From Vibrio penaeicida (GTDB lineage: Bacteria; Pseudomonadota; Gammaproteobacteria; Enterobacterales; Vibrionaceae): DNA of 64,000 bases. The notes beneath the pieces are model-generated. The model was given only the letters and a program-made list of their open reading frames with translations, searched no databases and was not told where the DNA came from. The position numbers were made by a program, and so were the translations under genes. This document shows, piece by piece, positions 18,241 to 27,737 of the stretch. How positions within the stretch are numbered: the stretch's first letter is position 1; each line of letters opens with the position of its first letter. The stretch lies in NCBI RefSeq assembly GCF_019977755.1, contig NZ_AP025145.1:248001-312000 (forward strand), written 5' to 3'.

Positions 18241-19116
18241 ATGAGCAATAACACTCAAGTAAGTAAGCTGAAAAAAGCACGTAACTTTAAAGACGGCATG
18301 CTAAACGCCTTTGTTTGGATTTCCGCAGCATTAACTGTTGGCTTTCTGTTTTGGATTATCTGGTACATCTTGTCCAACGGGTTGAAACACGTCGATTGGG
18401 CATTCGTCACCGATAACTACACGCGCACTGGGGATGAACAAGGTATCTTCCCAATGATTGTGTCGACAATCTACATGGTTATCGCGTCCATCGCGGTGGC
18501 TGCGCCGCTTGGTATTATGACGGCCATCTACCTGACGGAATACGCCAAAGTGGGCAGTAAACTCGTGAAGATCATCCGTTTCTGTACTGAATCACTGGCG
18601 GGGATACCTTCCATCATATTTGGTTTGTTCGGTATGACATTCTTTGTTGCCATATTAGGGCTCGGGTTCTCGATTCTATCGGGTGCGTTAACACTGAGTA
18701 TCCTCATTCTTCCTGTCATCATCCGTACGACAGAAGAAGCCCTAATGGCTGTTCCACAAACGTTCCGCGAAGGCTCTTACGGTCTTGGCGCTTCTAAAAT
18801 CTACACTATCTGGCGCTTAATATTGCCAAGCGCAATGCCAGGTATTTTAACCTCGGTCATTCTTAGTATTGGTCGTGTCATTGGTGAATCCGCTCCTGTT
18901 TTCCTAACAGCGGGCATGGTTGCGCGCATTCCAGATTCTTTGTTGGATTCTGGTCGAACGCTAACCGTTCACCTTTATAAGCTGACAACCGAGCTGTTCA
19001 CTGTTGAAGAGTGGAACCAAGCCTACGGTACAGCCACCGTTCTTATCGTCGTTGTCTTGTTGATCAACATGATCACCAAACTTATCGCAAGACGCTTTAA
19101 TACCGCGACGTACTGA
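18241..19116 (+). CDS. pstA: Phosphate ABC transporter permease PstA
   Basis: The 291-residue inner-membrane protein has the same coupling-loop pattern as PstC (TFREGSYGLGASKIYTIWRL) and the conserved ESLAGIPSIIFGLFG segment. It pairs with PstC to carry phosphate across the inner membrane. It starts 2 bp after the pstC stop, so translation is probably coupled. Its last codons lie in the first unit of a 16-bp tandem repeat that fills the gap to pstB. Confidence 0.95.
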   Translation: MSNNTQVSKLKKARNFKDGMLNAFVWISAALTVGFLFWIIWYILSNGLKHVDWAFVTDNYTRTGDEQGIFPMIVSTIYMVIASIAVAAPLGIMTAIYLTEYAKVGSKLVKIIRFCTESLAGIPSIIFGLFGMTFFVAILGLGFSILSGALTLSILILPVIIRTTEEALMAVPQTFREGSYGLGASKIYTIWRLILPSAMPGILTSVILSIGRVIGESAPVFLTAGMVARIPDSLLDSGRTLTVHLYKLTTELFTVEEWNQAYGTATVLIVVVLLINMITKLIARRFNTATY

Positions 19117-19172
19117 TATTTCAACGTACAGATACTTCATCGTACAGGCACTGCGACGTACAAATACAGAAC
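19109..19172 (+). repeat. 16-bp tandem repeat overlapping the 3' end of pstA
   Basis: CGTAC recurs at exactly 16-bp spacing at 19109, 19125, 19141 and 19157. The units are CGTACTGATATTTCAA, CGTACAGATACTTCAT, CGTACAGGCACTGCGA and CGTACAAATACAGAAC. The first unit contains the pstA stop codon. The repeat separates pstA from pstB inside an otherwise tight operon. Confidence 0.7.
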
Positions 19173-19222
19173 CTTTTGCTTAAGCGAAATGACACAGATT
19201 TAAAGAATTAAGAGAGTAAGTA

Positions 19223-19972
19223 ATGAATAAGTTTGATATTGAGAATCTAGACCTATTTTACGGCAGTAACCAAGCCCTTAAGAGCATCAATCTACCTATC
19301 CCATCTCGTCAAGTGACCGCATTGATAGGTCCGTCGGGTTGCGGTAAATCTACGCTTCTACGCTGTTTAAACCGCATGAACGATCTGATCGAAGGGGTGA
19401 AGATTACGGGTAAGCTCGATATGGATGGTGAGAACATCTACGGCAATATCGATGTGTCTGACTTGCGCATCAAAGTTGGGATGGTTTTTCAGAAACCGAA
19501 CCCGTTCCCAATGAGCATTTATGAAAATGTGGCGTATGGATTACGTGCTCAAGGCGTGAAAGACAAAAAACACATCGATTCTGTTGTCGAGAAATCACTT
19601 CGCGGTGCGGCATTGTGGGACGAAGTAAAAGATCGTTTGAAGTCTCATGCATTTGGGTTGTCCGGCGGTCAGCAGCAACGTCTATGTATTGCTCGAACCA
19701 TTGCCATGGAACCCGATGTGATCTTGATGGACGAACCGACTTCTGCGCTGGACCCGATTGCTACACACAAAATCGAAGAGCTGATGGAATCGCTAAAGAA
19801 AGATTACACCATCGTTATCGTCACGCACTCCATGCAGCAAGCTCGCCGTATTTCAGATCGAACCGCCTTCTTCTTGATGGGCGAATTGGTTGAACACGAT
19901 GATACGCCAGTCATCTTCAGCCAGCCAAAAGACGACCGCACACAAGGCTACGTTAACGGCGACTTTGGTTAA
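19223..19972 (+). CDS. pstB: Phosphate ABC transporter ATPase PstB
   Basis: The 249-residue protein shows the full ABC set: Walker [11 protein letters not shown]-loop in [11 protein letters not shown], signature LSGGQQQR, Walker [13 protein letters not shown] and switch His in [10 protein letters not shown]. It hydrolyses ATP to drive PstCA. It is separated from pstA by 106 bp containing a 16-bp tandem repeat, which is unusual spacing. A strong terminator follows, so the operon ends here without phoU. Confidence 0.97.
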   Translation: MNKFDIENLDLFYGSNQALKSINLPIPSRQVTALIGPSGCGKSTLLRCLNRMNDLIEGVKITGKLDMDGENIYGNIDVSDLRIKVGMVFQKPNPFPMSIYENVAYGLRAQGVKDKKHIDSVVEKSLRGAALWDEVKDRLKSHAFGLSGGQQQRLCIARTIAMEPDVILMDEPTSALDPIATHKIEELMESLKKDYTIVIVTHSMQQARRISDRTAFFLMGELVEHDDTPVIFSQPKDDRTQGYVNGDFG

Positions 19973-20037
19973 CACACTGGCTTATAAGAAACGCTTTTAC
20001 TGGCATAGACTTATAACTATAAGCGATGGTACTTCTT

Positions 20038-20066
20038 GCCCCTCTACCGGAGGGGCTTTTTTGTTT
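20038..20066 (+). terminator. Terminator of pstSCAB
   Basis: GCCCCTC (20038-20044) pairs with GAGGGGC (20050-20056), followed by TTTTTTGTTTTT. The stop codon of the convergent SnoaL-like gene begins immediately after. Confidence 0.85.
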
Positions 20067-21077
20067 TTAAAGGGGAAGCTGATTGCGGCTGAGTCGACCC
20101 AATACATCGAGACCTTGTTGATGCCAGAAATGCAGCAGGTCGATGAAAATCCAGTTTTCAGCCAGTTTGTTGCCATCGCGTCGGTAGATGTCGATCACTC
20201 GCATATCCACGGGTTTATTGAAGGCGGGCATGCCCATAAAGCCGCCTTTTGGGGTTAATGTCAGGTTTGGCCATCCAAAGAAACCACCGAACTCTCCTTC
20301 GGCTAAACGGCAAATATGCCCGTTGAAGATTCGGTCATCAAACGCCTCACGAAAAGGACCGGAGTGCTGTTTAGCATAACGTTCGATGGTGTAGCTGGCA
20401 CCGATTCCAGCCGGCCCCCACCAGATCATGTCGTCGTGCCACGTGAGTGCCAGTTCTTCCTCCAGAGACAGCGCGTTTTTCCAGTTACCAATGTCACTGA
20501 TCATGCTGTTAATGAGTGCCAGCGTTTTATCACTTTCCTCCGACGGCTGTGTATCAATCATCACTCCGTTGTGGGTCATCGGACCGGGTTGCACCATAAA
20601 TGCCCCCGTTTGTGGCGGAAACGGGTTTACTCCCGCCTGAACCATCAGATGAGGAATGTCGAAGAACATCGCGGTTTGTTGAATTTTGCCATTCGAGACT
20701 TCATGAAACTCGCAGTAGCGTAAAAATGCCATCTTATGAGTCGCTGGAATACCGAGCCAGTTTTGATCCAAAAGCCCCATTAAGTGCCCCATGGACACCA
20801 CCCAAACAGAGGGGGCATCGGACAAACTGTTTTGTGCCGCCATCAGCACGTCTTGTCTGCGCTGAATGCGTTGCAAGGATTGCTTCAATGGTTGCCAGAA
20901 CGATGTGCTCAGTTCATTCAGTGAGTTGATTTCATTAAATGGGTGGCACCCTCTCCATTGGTAATCTTCTGAGGTATGGCGCGCCAGCACTTCCTCCACA
21001 TTTTCTGGGTTGGCGCTGTCTAGCTCTTTGAAAAATGCCAAGACAACCTGCTTGGCATTTTGAGTGTCTGATGACAT
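20067..21077 (-). CDS. Double SnoaL-like (NTF2-fold) protein
   Basis: The 336-residue protein appears to be two NTF2/SnoaL-like domains in tandem. The first covers roughly residues 5-150, ending DIPHLMVQAGVNPFP. The second, 190-330, carries WWGPAGIG, a GWPNLTLTPKGGFMG segment and NWIFIDLLHFWHQQGLDVLG. These motifs recur in the proteins at 27738 and 25850. SnoaL-like folds include cyclases, isomerases, dehydratases and epoxide hydrolases. No signal peptide is present. It is the last gene of the minus-strand arm with an ABC importer, so it probably acts on the imported compound. The specific reaction is unknown. Confidence 0.8.
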   Translation of the reverse strand: MSSDTQNAKQVVLAFFKELDSANPENVEEVLARHTSEDYQWRGCHPFNEINSLNELSTSFWQPLKQSLQRIQRRQDVLMAAQNSLSDAPSVWVVSMGHLMGLLDQNWLGIPATHKMAFLRYCEFHEVSNGKIQQTAMFFDIPHLMVQAGVNPFPPQTGAFMVQPGPMTHNGVMIDTQPSEESDKTLALINSMISDIGNWKNALSLEEELALTWHDDMIWWGPAGIGASYTIERYAKQHSGPFREAFDDRIFNGHICRLAEGEFGGFFGWPNLTLTPKGGFMGMPAFNKPVDMRVIDIYRRDGNKLAENWIFIDLLHFWHQQGLDVLGRLSRNQLPL

Positions 21078-21100
21078 GAATTTTCCTTATATAACCTGAA

Positions 21101-21123
21101 TTCTTGAAGTCACTTGGGTATGG
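21101..21123. repeat. Vibrio-type palindromic repeat, partial copy
   Basis: TTCTTGAAGTCACTTGGGTA matches the right half of the complete element at 50283-50315 (CTTGAGGTCGCTTGGGTATA). It lies between the permease gene and the double SnoaL-like gene. Confidence 0.5.
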
Positions 21124-21127
21124 AACG

Positions 21128-22009
21128 TTAGCCTTTCACTGCGCCAGCGGTTAGCCCTGAAACGATCTGACGCTGGAAGAAAAGCACTAAGAAGAACAGA
21201 GGCACCATGGCAGACACCACAGCGGCAACGGCAAACATCACATTGCCCTCTACCTGAGTTGTGCCAAGGAAGCTGGCGATCTTCGGAATCATGGTTTGAT
21301 TATCTTGGCTGAGCAGCATACCAGTGACGGCAAAATCGTTGTAAGCCAGCAAGAAACTGAACAGCCCAGTTGTAACCACCCCTGGCCACATCACCGGAAT
21401 GATCACGTGGCGAAATGCCTGAAAGCGAGTGCACCCATCCACCATGGCACTCTCGTCCATGTCTTTCGGGATATTCAAAAAGAACGAATGCAACATCCAC
21501 AACGTGAAGGGCTGATTGATGGCCACCAATACAATGATGGTGGTGGGTAAGTGACCCCACAAATTCCATTCAAAGAAAGGCAACAAGTAACCAGAGACCA
21601 AAGATATGTGTGGCATTGCGCGAAATACCAGAGCAATCATTAAAATCCATATCGAGTACCGAAACCCTGAACGTGCCAGCGCATAACCACCGAGCGTGCC
21701 AATGGTCAGAGAAATCACCACCGCGCAAACCACCACGATCATGGTGTTTATAGAAGCGACCCAAAAGCCTTGTTCTACCCATGCACCGTAATAGCCTTTG
21801 AACGTGAATTCACTGCCTGTTTCAACCAGAGTTTTTACTCCGTAGATGGCATTCATCCAGTCTGACTTTGAAAAGAAATCGCCCTGAACTTTAAAGGAGC
21901 CCCAGGTTGTCCATAAAAATGGACCTGCGGCAACAATCAACCATCCGATCACAAACAAAATCGAGGCGGTTTTCAGCCATGGGGATTTTTTATCTATTGC
22001 TTGTTCCAT
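21128..22009 (-). CDS. Carbohydrate-type ABC transporter permease (MalG-like)
   Basis: About 293 residues with six helices. The coupling loop reads ESAMVDGCTRFQAFRHVIIP with the EAA-type pattern of carbohydrate importers. The start at 22009 has AGGAG eight bases upstream; the ATG at 22015 is too close to it. It pairs with the adjacent MalF-like permease, whose stop lies 11 bp upstream. The system imports an unknown, probably sugar-like or polyol-like, compound together with the binding protein at 23123 and the ATPase at 24783. Confidence 0.93.
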   Translation of the reverse strand: MEQAIDKKSPWLKTASILFVIGWLIVAAGPFLWTTWGSFKVQGDFFSKSDWMNAIYGVKTLVETGSEFTFKGYYGAWVEQGFWVASINTMIVVVCAVVISLTIGTLGGYALARSGFRYSIWILMIALVFRAMPHISLVSGYLLPFFEWNLWGHLPTTIIVLVAINQPFTLWMLHSFFLNIPKDMDESAMVDGCTRFQAFRHVIIPVMWPGVVTTGLFSFLLAYNDFAVTGMLLSQDNQTMIPKIASFLGTTQVEGNVMFAVAAVVSAMVPLFFLVLFFQRQIVSGLTAGAVKG

Positions 22010-22020
22010 GTGCATTTCTC

Positions 22021-23052
22021 CTACGCGGGTTTCTTGTTAAATCCACGCCAGGTGCGGATCAGTACAGGGGTAAGCAGAATGGCAATACCCACAATGGTTA
22101 ACATGGAAGTGGCTGCTGCGGAGCCAAAGAGCTGTGCGTCGCCTTCTTTCAGATCGTGATAAATGATCCAGCTTAGCGAGGTGGCGTTGGCTTCGGCAGC
22201 AAACCCGACAATCGGCTCAAATACGCGGAAGTTATCCATCAACTGCATCAGGGCAACAAACGTTAACAACGGTGCCATATGCGGAATCACAATATAACGA
22301 ATACGTTCCCAGCGAGATGCCCCGTCGATCATCGCTGCTTCAACCGTATCCGTTGGCACGGTCTGTAATCCGGCATAGAACACGATGAAAGAGAAGGGAA
22401 TCGAGTGCCAGACGCCATACACAAACAAAGTGATCCAAGTGAGCGTTGGTGACGCTTTCAACGATAAATCAGGATCATCAAATAAGATTTGTAGGGAAGC
22501 GCCAATCACACCGTCGGCATCGATCATCCAGAACAGAATCAACGAACCAATAAGTGGCGTAACAATCATGGGCAGTAAGGAGAAGAAGATGGTCGGCCCC
22601 TTAAAAAACTTGGGCAGTGCATTCACACCAAGCGCGACAAGCATCCCCAAAACGATCACCATCGGCGTAACAATAAAGGTATAACTGAGGGTAAAAATTA
22701 GCGCCTTGTAAAACGGCATATTCAGCAGTTTCGAGGTGAAATCAGACAGAGAGTCTGAGCTATCCCACGCTTCGCCCACTTCGGAAAACGCCAGATGATT
22801 TCGGTTGGTGTAGGTGCCAAACCCGTTGAATCGCCCTAAAGGCTGCTCCTCACGCAGTTTGTTGGTGGCATCCAAATCAATGGCCGTCGTTTTGGAACAG
22901 CCAAAAGGGCCACATTGTTCGGTTTCTATCACCACTTGCTCGTGCTCGACGTAAAGCGACTGCACAAAGATGGAAACGATGGGAAAAGCGATCAACAGAA
23001 TCATGATCGTCAAAGACGGCCACATAAACTGCAAAAAAGTGCGATGGGGCAT
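22021..23052 (-). CDS. Carbohydrate-type ABC transporter permease (MalF-like)
   Basis: About 343 residues from the ATG at 23052, which has GAGGTT upstream; a GTG at 23079 would extend it without a ribosome site. It has a large periplasmic loop after helix 1 (about residues 40-115, with two Cys in EQCGPFGCSKT). The coupling loop EAAMIDGASRWERIRYIVIP is typical of sugar importers. It works with the MalG-like permease. It lies 70 bp after the binding-protein gene. The cysteine pair in the loop could form a disulfide. Confidence 0.93.
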   Translation of the reverse strand: MPHRTFLQFMWPSLTIMILLIAFPIVSIFVQSLYVEHEQVVIETEQCGPFGCSKTTAIDLDATNKLREEQPLGRFNGFGTYTNRNHLAFSEVGEAWDSSDSLSDFTSKLLNMPFYKALIFTLSYTFIVTPMVIVLGMLVALGVNALPKFFKGPTIFFSLLPMIVTPLIGSLILFWMIDADGVIGASLQILFDDPDLSLKASPTLTWITLFVYGVWHSIPFSFIVFYAGLQTVPTDTVEAAMIDGASRWERIRYIVIPHMAPLLTFVALMQLMDNFRVFEPIVGFAAEANATSLSWIIYHDLKEGDAQLFGSAAATSMLTIVGIAILLTPVLIRTWRGFNKKPA

Positions 23053-23122
23053 ACGTATAACCTCAATGCCAAACACCACTCCCTCTGACTCTACTCAAGC
23101 GAGAGGGAATGGGAGAAGTGAA

Positions 23123-24364
23123 TTACAAGAAGCCCTGTTCTTTCGCAGACGCGGTATAAGCAGCTTCGGCATCTTTCAATGCCTGTTCTGCCGACTCTTT
23201 GCCTTGCAGGAAGTCGGACAATTCAGAGCCAAGTGCAGAGTGGAGAGACCCCATATAAGGCAGCATTGGGTATGGGCGCGCTTTGTTTTGCACTGAGTCG
23301 ATCACCCCTTTAGCCGCATCGTTAGGTTGGTAGCCTTCAATCAGCCACACTGCTTTTTCGCTGTTGGCTTTCATCATTTCCGTTGAGGTCGCTTTAACCA
23401 TGACTTTGAACGTCGCTTCGGCATCTTCGTCTGAAAGGTTCTTAGAAACGGTCCAGCCATCCCACCATAATGTGGTAGCAGGCAAACCGCCTTTCTCCAG
23501 TGATGGCGTGCTGACCAAACGAGTCGAAGCCACAATATCTGATTCTGAGCCTTCGTCGTCCAAGATGGCGCTACCACGAGACCCCCACATCACAGCAAAC
23601 GCCACTTTTCCGTCTTCCCACAAAGACTGCGTCACGTTGGAATCAAACGTTAGATAGTCTGGGTTAGACAGTTCCGTCAGGGCTTTGAGCGTATTCAGCG
23701 CTTTCACGCCCATCGCATTATTGATATTGGGCTGTGCACTGCTGCCTTTAAAGAAATCACCACCTGTAGCGCTGTACATATTGATGAACTCTTCACCGAG
23801 GTTCCAACCCGTTTTGGTGTTTAAGGCAATAGGGTTAGCCATGATGTCTTTGTCGCGAATAACTTTTGCTGCAGCAATCAACTCGTCGTAGGTAGTCGGT
23901 GGCTCTACGCCAGCCAACTTAAGGATATCTTCGCGGTAGAAGAGGTGTTGGCTGTTCGCCATAAATGCCACCGCCATCACCTTACCGTCGACACGAATCA
24001 ATTGAGAAGGTTGTAGGCTGGCACCGTACTTGGCGACCAAGTCATCCAAAGGGCGAACCAAGCCTTCGTTGAGCAGCGGGACAATCGAGCTGGTTGAGAC
24101 GATTGCGCTTGAATATTTCGCAGGGTTGGCTTTGAGTGCCGCTACCTGAAGGTTGCGATGGTCTTTTGTCTGGTTTTTGGACACCGTGACTTTATCGCTG
24201 GCGCACGTTTCTGCCATGTTGGCCACGGCGTGCAATGCAGGGAAGTCGTTGGAAAGAATGCTTACTTTACCCGACTCTACTCCACAACTCGCGTACACAT
24301 TGCTTGCGCTGGCGATGGCGACGGTGGCCGCAGCACGCAACGCCCATTGAGTTACATTTGCCAT
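23123..24364 (-). CDS. ABC transporter extracellular solute-binding protein (family 1 type)
   Basis: About 413 residues from the ATG at 24364, which has AAAGGAG upstream. The signal peptide ends near VYAS/CGVE; the Cys after it is not in a clear lipobox. The body resembles sugar-binding proteins of ABC importers (LFYREDILKLAGVEPPTTYD, then LWEDGKVAFAVMWGSRGS and TTLWWDGWTVSKN). It binds the substrate in the periplasm for the two downstream permeases. It is divergent from the ATPase gene across a 418-bp AT-rich region that probably contains the LacI-controlled promoters. Confidence 0.93.
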   Translation of the reverse strand: MANVTQWALRAAATVAIASASNVYASCGVESGKVSILSNDFPALHAVANMAETCASDKVTVSKNQTKDHRNLQVAALKANPAKYSSAIVSTSSIVPLLNEGLVRPLDDLVAKYGASLQPSQLIRVDGKVMAVAFMANSQHLFYREDILKLAGVEPPTTYDELIAAAKVIRDKDIMANPIALNTKTGWNLGEEFINMYSATGGDFFKGSSAQPNINNAMGVKALNTLKALTELSNPDYLTFDSNVTQSLWEDGKVAFAVMWGSRGSAILDDEGSESDIVASTRLVSTPSLEKGGLPATTLWWDGWTVSKNLSDEDAEATFKVMVKATSTEMMKANSEKAVWLIEGYQPNDAAKGVIDSVQNKARPYPMLPYMGSLHSALGSELSDFLQGKESAEQALKDAEAAYTASAKEQGFL

Positions 24365-24782
24365 GTTTTCTACTCCTTTAGCTGGCAGCATCAAGTGGGC
24401 AATACCACGATAGGCGGCTGGTTTCTTTGTTCGACGACGTCGACAACTCAGCGGCGTTTCCTTGCCCTTTTCCTAAAAAATGGGAACGTATGCAAAAATC
24501 CTATGCTTTAAAGTTACTTTTGATCAAGATTTGTATTTATTTTGTAAATAAATTGTGATTGTTGATTTAATTGTTTGATTAATAAAGATTTATATTGATT
24601 TTTGAATATTTTGGATGTTGTCGTAACTTATTGAATTACTAAAAATATCCGGGTTTTTATACTTTTTGATTGAATTGTTATTAGTGTGATCACCTTCTAA
24701 TTTGCTTAAATTGTGACCTTGTTGATTAAAAAGTCGTCTGATAATTTTGAATACGTACCCAAGATTTGAAAAAGGACATTTC
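24365..24782. promoter_or_regulatory. Divergent promoter region of the SnoaL/HisD island
   Basis: About 418 bp separate the two arms of the island. The middle is strongly AT-rich, and several TGTGA half-sites (24556, 24687, 24714) could belong to CRP sites. CGACGTCG near 24434 and GTTGTCGTAAC near 24618 are the only CG-centred quasi-palindromes I see as LacI operator candidates. None is convincing alone. Confidence 0.4.
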
Positions 24783-25853
24783 ATGGCGGAAATACAACTA
24801 CGACACGTTAATAAGCGATGGGGCGGATTTATCGGGGTCAACGATTTTGATTTGACGATCTCTGATCAGGAGTTCCTCGTTTTGCTTGGTCCGTCTGGTT
24901 GTGGAAAAACCACGACCATGAGAATCATAGCAGGGCTTGAAAGCGTTTCTGATGGCGAAATTCTGATTGACGGAGAAGTGGTGAACGAGCTTGAACCAAA
25001 GGATCGAGACGTCGCCATGGTGTTCCAGAGCTATGCGTTGTATCCGAATATGACGGTGTATGAAAACATCCGCTTTCCGCTCAAGGTACGTAAGATCGAC
25101 CCAGAAACCCACGATGAGAAAGTCATGAAAGCTGCGGAGATGGTCGAGCTCAATGAATTTTTGCATCGCAAACCTTCTGAGTTATCGGGCGGTCAGCGTC
25201 AGCGTGTGGCTTTAGCGCGGGCGATTGTACGTGAGCCAAATGTCTTTTTAATGGATGAACCCTTATCTAACCTCGATGCTAAATTGCGTGTCTCAACACG
25301 AGCACAAATCAAAAACCTAACGCACGAGCTCAAAGTCACCACCATTTACGTAACCCACGATCAAATCGAAGCCATGACTCTGGCCGATCGCGTTGTTGTC
25401 ATGAACAAAGGGGTGGTTCAGCAAGTGGGTTCCCCAACCGAGATTTACAACAACCCAGCTAATACCTTTGTGGCGAGCTTTATTGGTTCTCCTGCCATGA
25501 ACTTGGTGGAAGGCACAATAACCAACGGTACATTCGAAGCTGAGGGGATCACAATTTCTGGTCTGGATGCTTCGCTGTCTGGCAAGGTTACATTGGGTTT
25601 CAGGGCAGAGGACGCCAGTTTGAACGGCGAATCTGCTCAAGTTCAGGCTAACGTTTACTCCATGGAGCTTTTGGGTGACGCCACCATGATCACCACCAAA
25701 GTTGGTCAGGCATTTGTCGCAATCAAGGCAGACAAAGATTTCAGAATCGATATTGGTCAGCCCTTTTCGGCACACATTCCTATTGCTTCATGCCACCTGT
25801 TCGATGCACAAACTGGAGCGCGAATTTCCCCTGTTTTGGCGGAGGCATCATGA
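24783..25853 (+). CDS. ABC transporter ATPase (MsmK/UgpC/MalK type)
   Basis: About 356 residues from the ATG at 24783, with AAAGGACA upstream. It has Walker A GPSGCGKTT, signature LSGGQRQR, Walker B VFLMDEPLSNLDAKLR and switch His in VTHDQIEAM. A C-terminal TOBE-type domain (LGFRAEDASL and following) is typical of carbohydrate importers. It powers the permeases encoded on the opposite strand from the same promoter region. Its stop codon overlaps the next gene as ATGA. These ATPases sometimes serve several importers. Confidence 0.95.
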   Translation: MAEIQLRHVNKRWGGFIGVNDFDLTISDQEFLVLLGPSGCGKTTTMRIIAGLESVSDGEILIDGEVVNELEPKDRDVAMVFQSYALYPNMTVYENIRFPLKVRKIDPETHDEKVMKAAEMVELNEFLHRKPSELSGGQRQRVALARAIVREPNVFLMDEPLSNLDAKLRVSTRAQIKNLTHELKVTTIYVTHDQIEAMTLADRVVVMNKGVVQQVGSPTEIYNNPANTFVASFIGSPAMNLVEGTITNGTFEAEGITISGLDASLSGKVTLGFRAEDASLNGESAQVQANVYSMELLGDATMITTKVGQAFVAIKADKDFRIDIGQPFSAHIPIASCHLFDAQTGARISPVLAEAS

Positions 25854-26377
25854 AAGGTTCAAGACCTCAGCAAGCAGAATTATCCCGCGATACTGATATG
25901 AGCAAAACCGACGAAACCCGAGCGGTGATCGAAGGCATGGTAGACGGGTTAAACGATCACCGAATCGACGACATAGGTCAGTTTTTCTCGCAGCAGTTTC
26001 GTTGGTTAGGCAACCAAGGATGTGGCAGAAAAAACGGGCTGCAAGAATTTCAAGAAAACTGGCAACGACCTTTTCAAGCAGCGTTTTCCGACAAATCGTG
26101 CGTTGATGAAGCGCGTTTGTATATGGGGGAATGGGCAGCAGCATTTGGTCGACAAGAAGCCACACACAGCGGTGAGTTTATGGGGGTTGCCCCTACCGGA
26201 AAAAAAGTGGAAATCCGCTATATGGATTTCTGGAAAGTGCAGGATGGAAAAATCGTCGACAACTGGGTCATGGTGGATTTTCCCCATGTACTTGCACAGT
26301 TAGGGGTGGATGTCTTCAACGGTGAAGGTTGGGAAGCCTACGACCGGGGTGAACGAACCCCACCAAGACCACAGTGA
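25850..26377 (+). CDS. Single-domain SnoaL-like protein
   Basis: 175 residues from the ATG at 25850, which overlaps the ATPase stop codon and has GGAGG upstream. One NTF2/SnoaL-like domain is visible: residues 30-60 hold an FRWLGNQGCG-like segment that corresponds to the W.GPAGIG motif of its paralogues. Residues 120-160 read GVAPTGKKVEIRYMDFWKVQ then DGKIVDNWVMVDFPHVLAQL. This last block is shared with the protein at 27738. A role in isomerisation, dehydration or hydrolysis of the imported substrate is inferred from the fold. Its tight coupling to the ATPase gene suggests constant co-expression. Confidence 0.85.
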   Translation: MKGSRPQQAELSRDTDMSKTDETRAVIEGMVDGLNDHRIDDIGQFFSQQFRWLGNQGCGRKNGLQEFQENWQRPFQAAFSDKSCVDEARLYMGEWAAAFGRQEATHSGEFMGVAPTGKKVEIRYMDFWKVQDGKIVDNWVMVDFPHVLAQLGVDVFNGEGWEAYDRGERTPPRPQ

Positions 26378-26399
26378 TAGAAGCAGTCAAACAGGATGA

Positions 26400-27719
26400 A
26401 TGGAAATCATGACCATTGAATATTTAAAAAGCAGCAAACCAGAGCAGGACAAAGCGTCAGATAACGCCAAGGTTGCCTCTGTGGTCGCCGATACACTGGT
26501 GTACATTGAGAGCGACGGCGACAAAGCGGTACGTGAACTGTCTGAAAAATTCGACAACTATTCCCCAGACTCATTCCGACTCTCTGAAGAACAGATCCAA
26601 GCTCTGATCGCCAAAGTGCCAGAGCGAGATTTGGCGGATATTCAATTTGCACACGACCAAGTAGTTAATTTTGCCAAAGCACAGCGCGATTCCATGCAAG
26701 ATATCGAAGTGGAGACACTGCCCGGTGTGATATTAGGTCACAAGCATATTCCGGTGCAAAGTGTTGGCTGCTATGTCCCTGGTGGAAAATTCCCCATGGT
26801 GGCTTCGGCGCATATGTCGGTAGCGACTGCTAAAGTGGCAGGGGTTCCGCGAATTGTAGCTTGCACTCCTCCCTTTAAAGGCGAACCGAACCCAGCGGTT
26901 GTAGCGGCTATGCACATCGGTGGTGCCGATGAAATATACGTGATTGGCGGCATTCAGGCTGTAGGCGCTATGGCCATTGGTACCGACACCATCGACCCTG
27001 TTCACTTGTTGGTAGGCCCAGGAAATGCCTTTGTGGCAGAAGCCAAGCGTCAGCTTTTCGGACGCGTGGGCATCGACCTTTTTGCCGGTCCAACCGAAAC
27101 CATGGTGATTGCCGACGATACCGTCGATGCTGAAATGTGTGCCACAGATTTGTTAGGTCAAGCGGAGCACGGGTTTAACTCCCCCGCGGCTTTGGTGACC
27201 AACAGCCGAAAACTGGCGGAAGACACCATGGCTGAAATTGAACGCATCCTTAAGATTCTGCCGACGGCGGAAACGGCGTCTGCCAGTTGGGAAGACTATG
27301 GTGAAATCATACTCTGCGACAGTTACGAAGAAATGCTGCAAGTCTCGGAAGACAAAGCGTACGAGCACGTGCAAGTGATGACGGATCGCGACGACTGGTT
27401 CCTAGAAAACATGACCTGCTACGGTGGTTTGTTCTTGGGAGCAAGAACCAACGTCGCTAACGGCGACAAGGTGATCGGAACCAACCACACTCTGCCAACC
27501 CAAAAAGCGGGACGCTACACTGGCGGGTTATGGGTAGGTAAATACCTGAAAACCCACAGCTACCAAAAAGTAACAACCGATGAAGCCGCCACACAGATAG
27601 GTGAATACGGTTCGCGGCTTTGTATTCTGGAAGGGTTTGTTGGTCATGCCGAGCAGTGCAACTTGCGAGTGCGTCGCTATGGCAATAAAGACGTTCCCTA
27701 CGGGCAACCGGCGCAGTAA
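26400..27719 (+). CDS. HisD-like NAD-dependent dehydrogenase (catabolic histidinol dehydrogenase family)
   Basis: The 439-residue protein has the histidinol dehydrogenase fold: [18 protein letters not shown] near residue 121, [15 protein letters not shown], and DLFAGPTE. The four zinc ligands are all recognisable: Gln and His in GQAEHG (about 254), Asp and nearby His in [13 protein letters not shown] (about 355), and His in GFVGHAE (about 413). The family oxidises an alcohol through the aldehyde to the acid. Catabolic members such as HpsN act on dihydroxypropanesulfonate, and this one may be similar. Being in an ABC/SnoaL/SDR operon, it is not the histidine biosynthetic enzyme. The ATG at 26409 is an alternative start. 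Confidence 0.88.
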   Translation: MEIMTIEYLKSSKPEQDKASDNAKVASVVADTLVYIESDGDKAVRELSEKFDNYSPDSFRLSEEQIQALIAKVPERDLADIQFAHDQVVNFAKAQRDSMQDIEVETLPGVILGHKHIPVQSVGCYVPGGKFPMVASAHMSVATAKVAGVPRIVACTPPFKGEPNPAVVAAMHIGGADEIYVIGGIQAVGAMAIGTDTIDPVHLLVGPGNAFVAEAKRQLFGRVGIDLFAGPTETMVIADDTVDAEMCATDLLGQAEHGFNSPAALVTNSRKLAEDTMAEIERILKILPTAETASASWEDYGEIILCDSYEEMLQVSEDKAYEHVQVMTDRDDWFLENMTCYGGLFLGARTNVANGDKVIGTNHTLPTQKAGRYTGGLWVGKYLKTHSYQKVTTDEAATQIGEYGSRLCILEGFVGHAEQCNLRVRRYGNKDVPYGQPAQ

Positions 27720-27737
27720 CGGTTGATAGAGGTGGCA

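Noticed and set aside
24426..24446. CGACGTCG-centred quasi-palindrome as LacI operator
   Set aside because: Symmetry is too short beyond the core 8 bp and no second copy is visible; only mentioned as a weak candidate.
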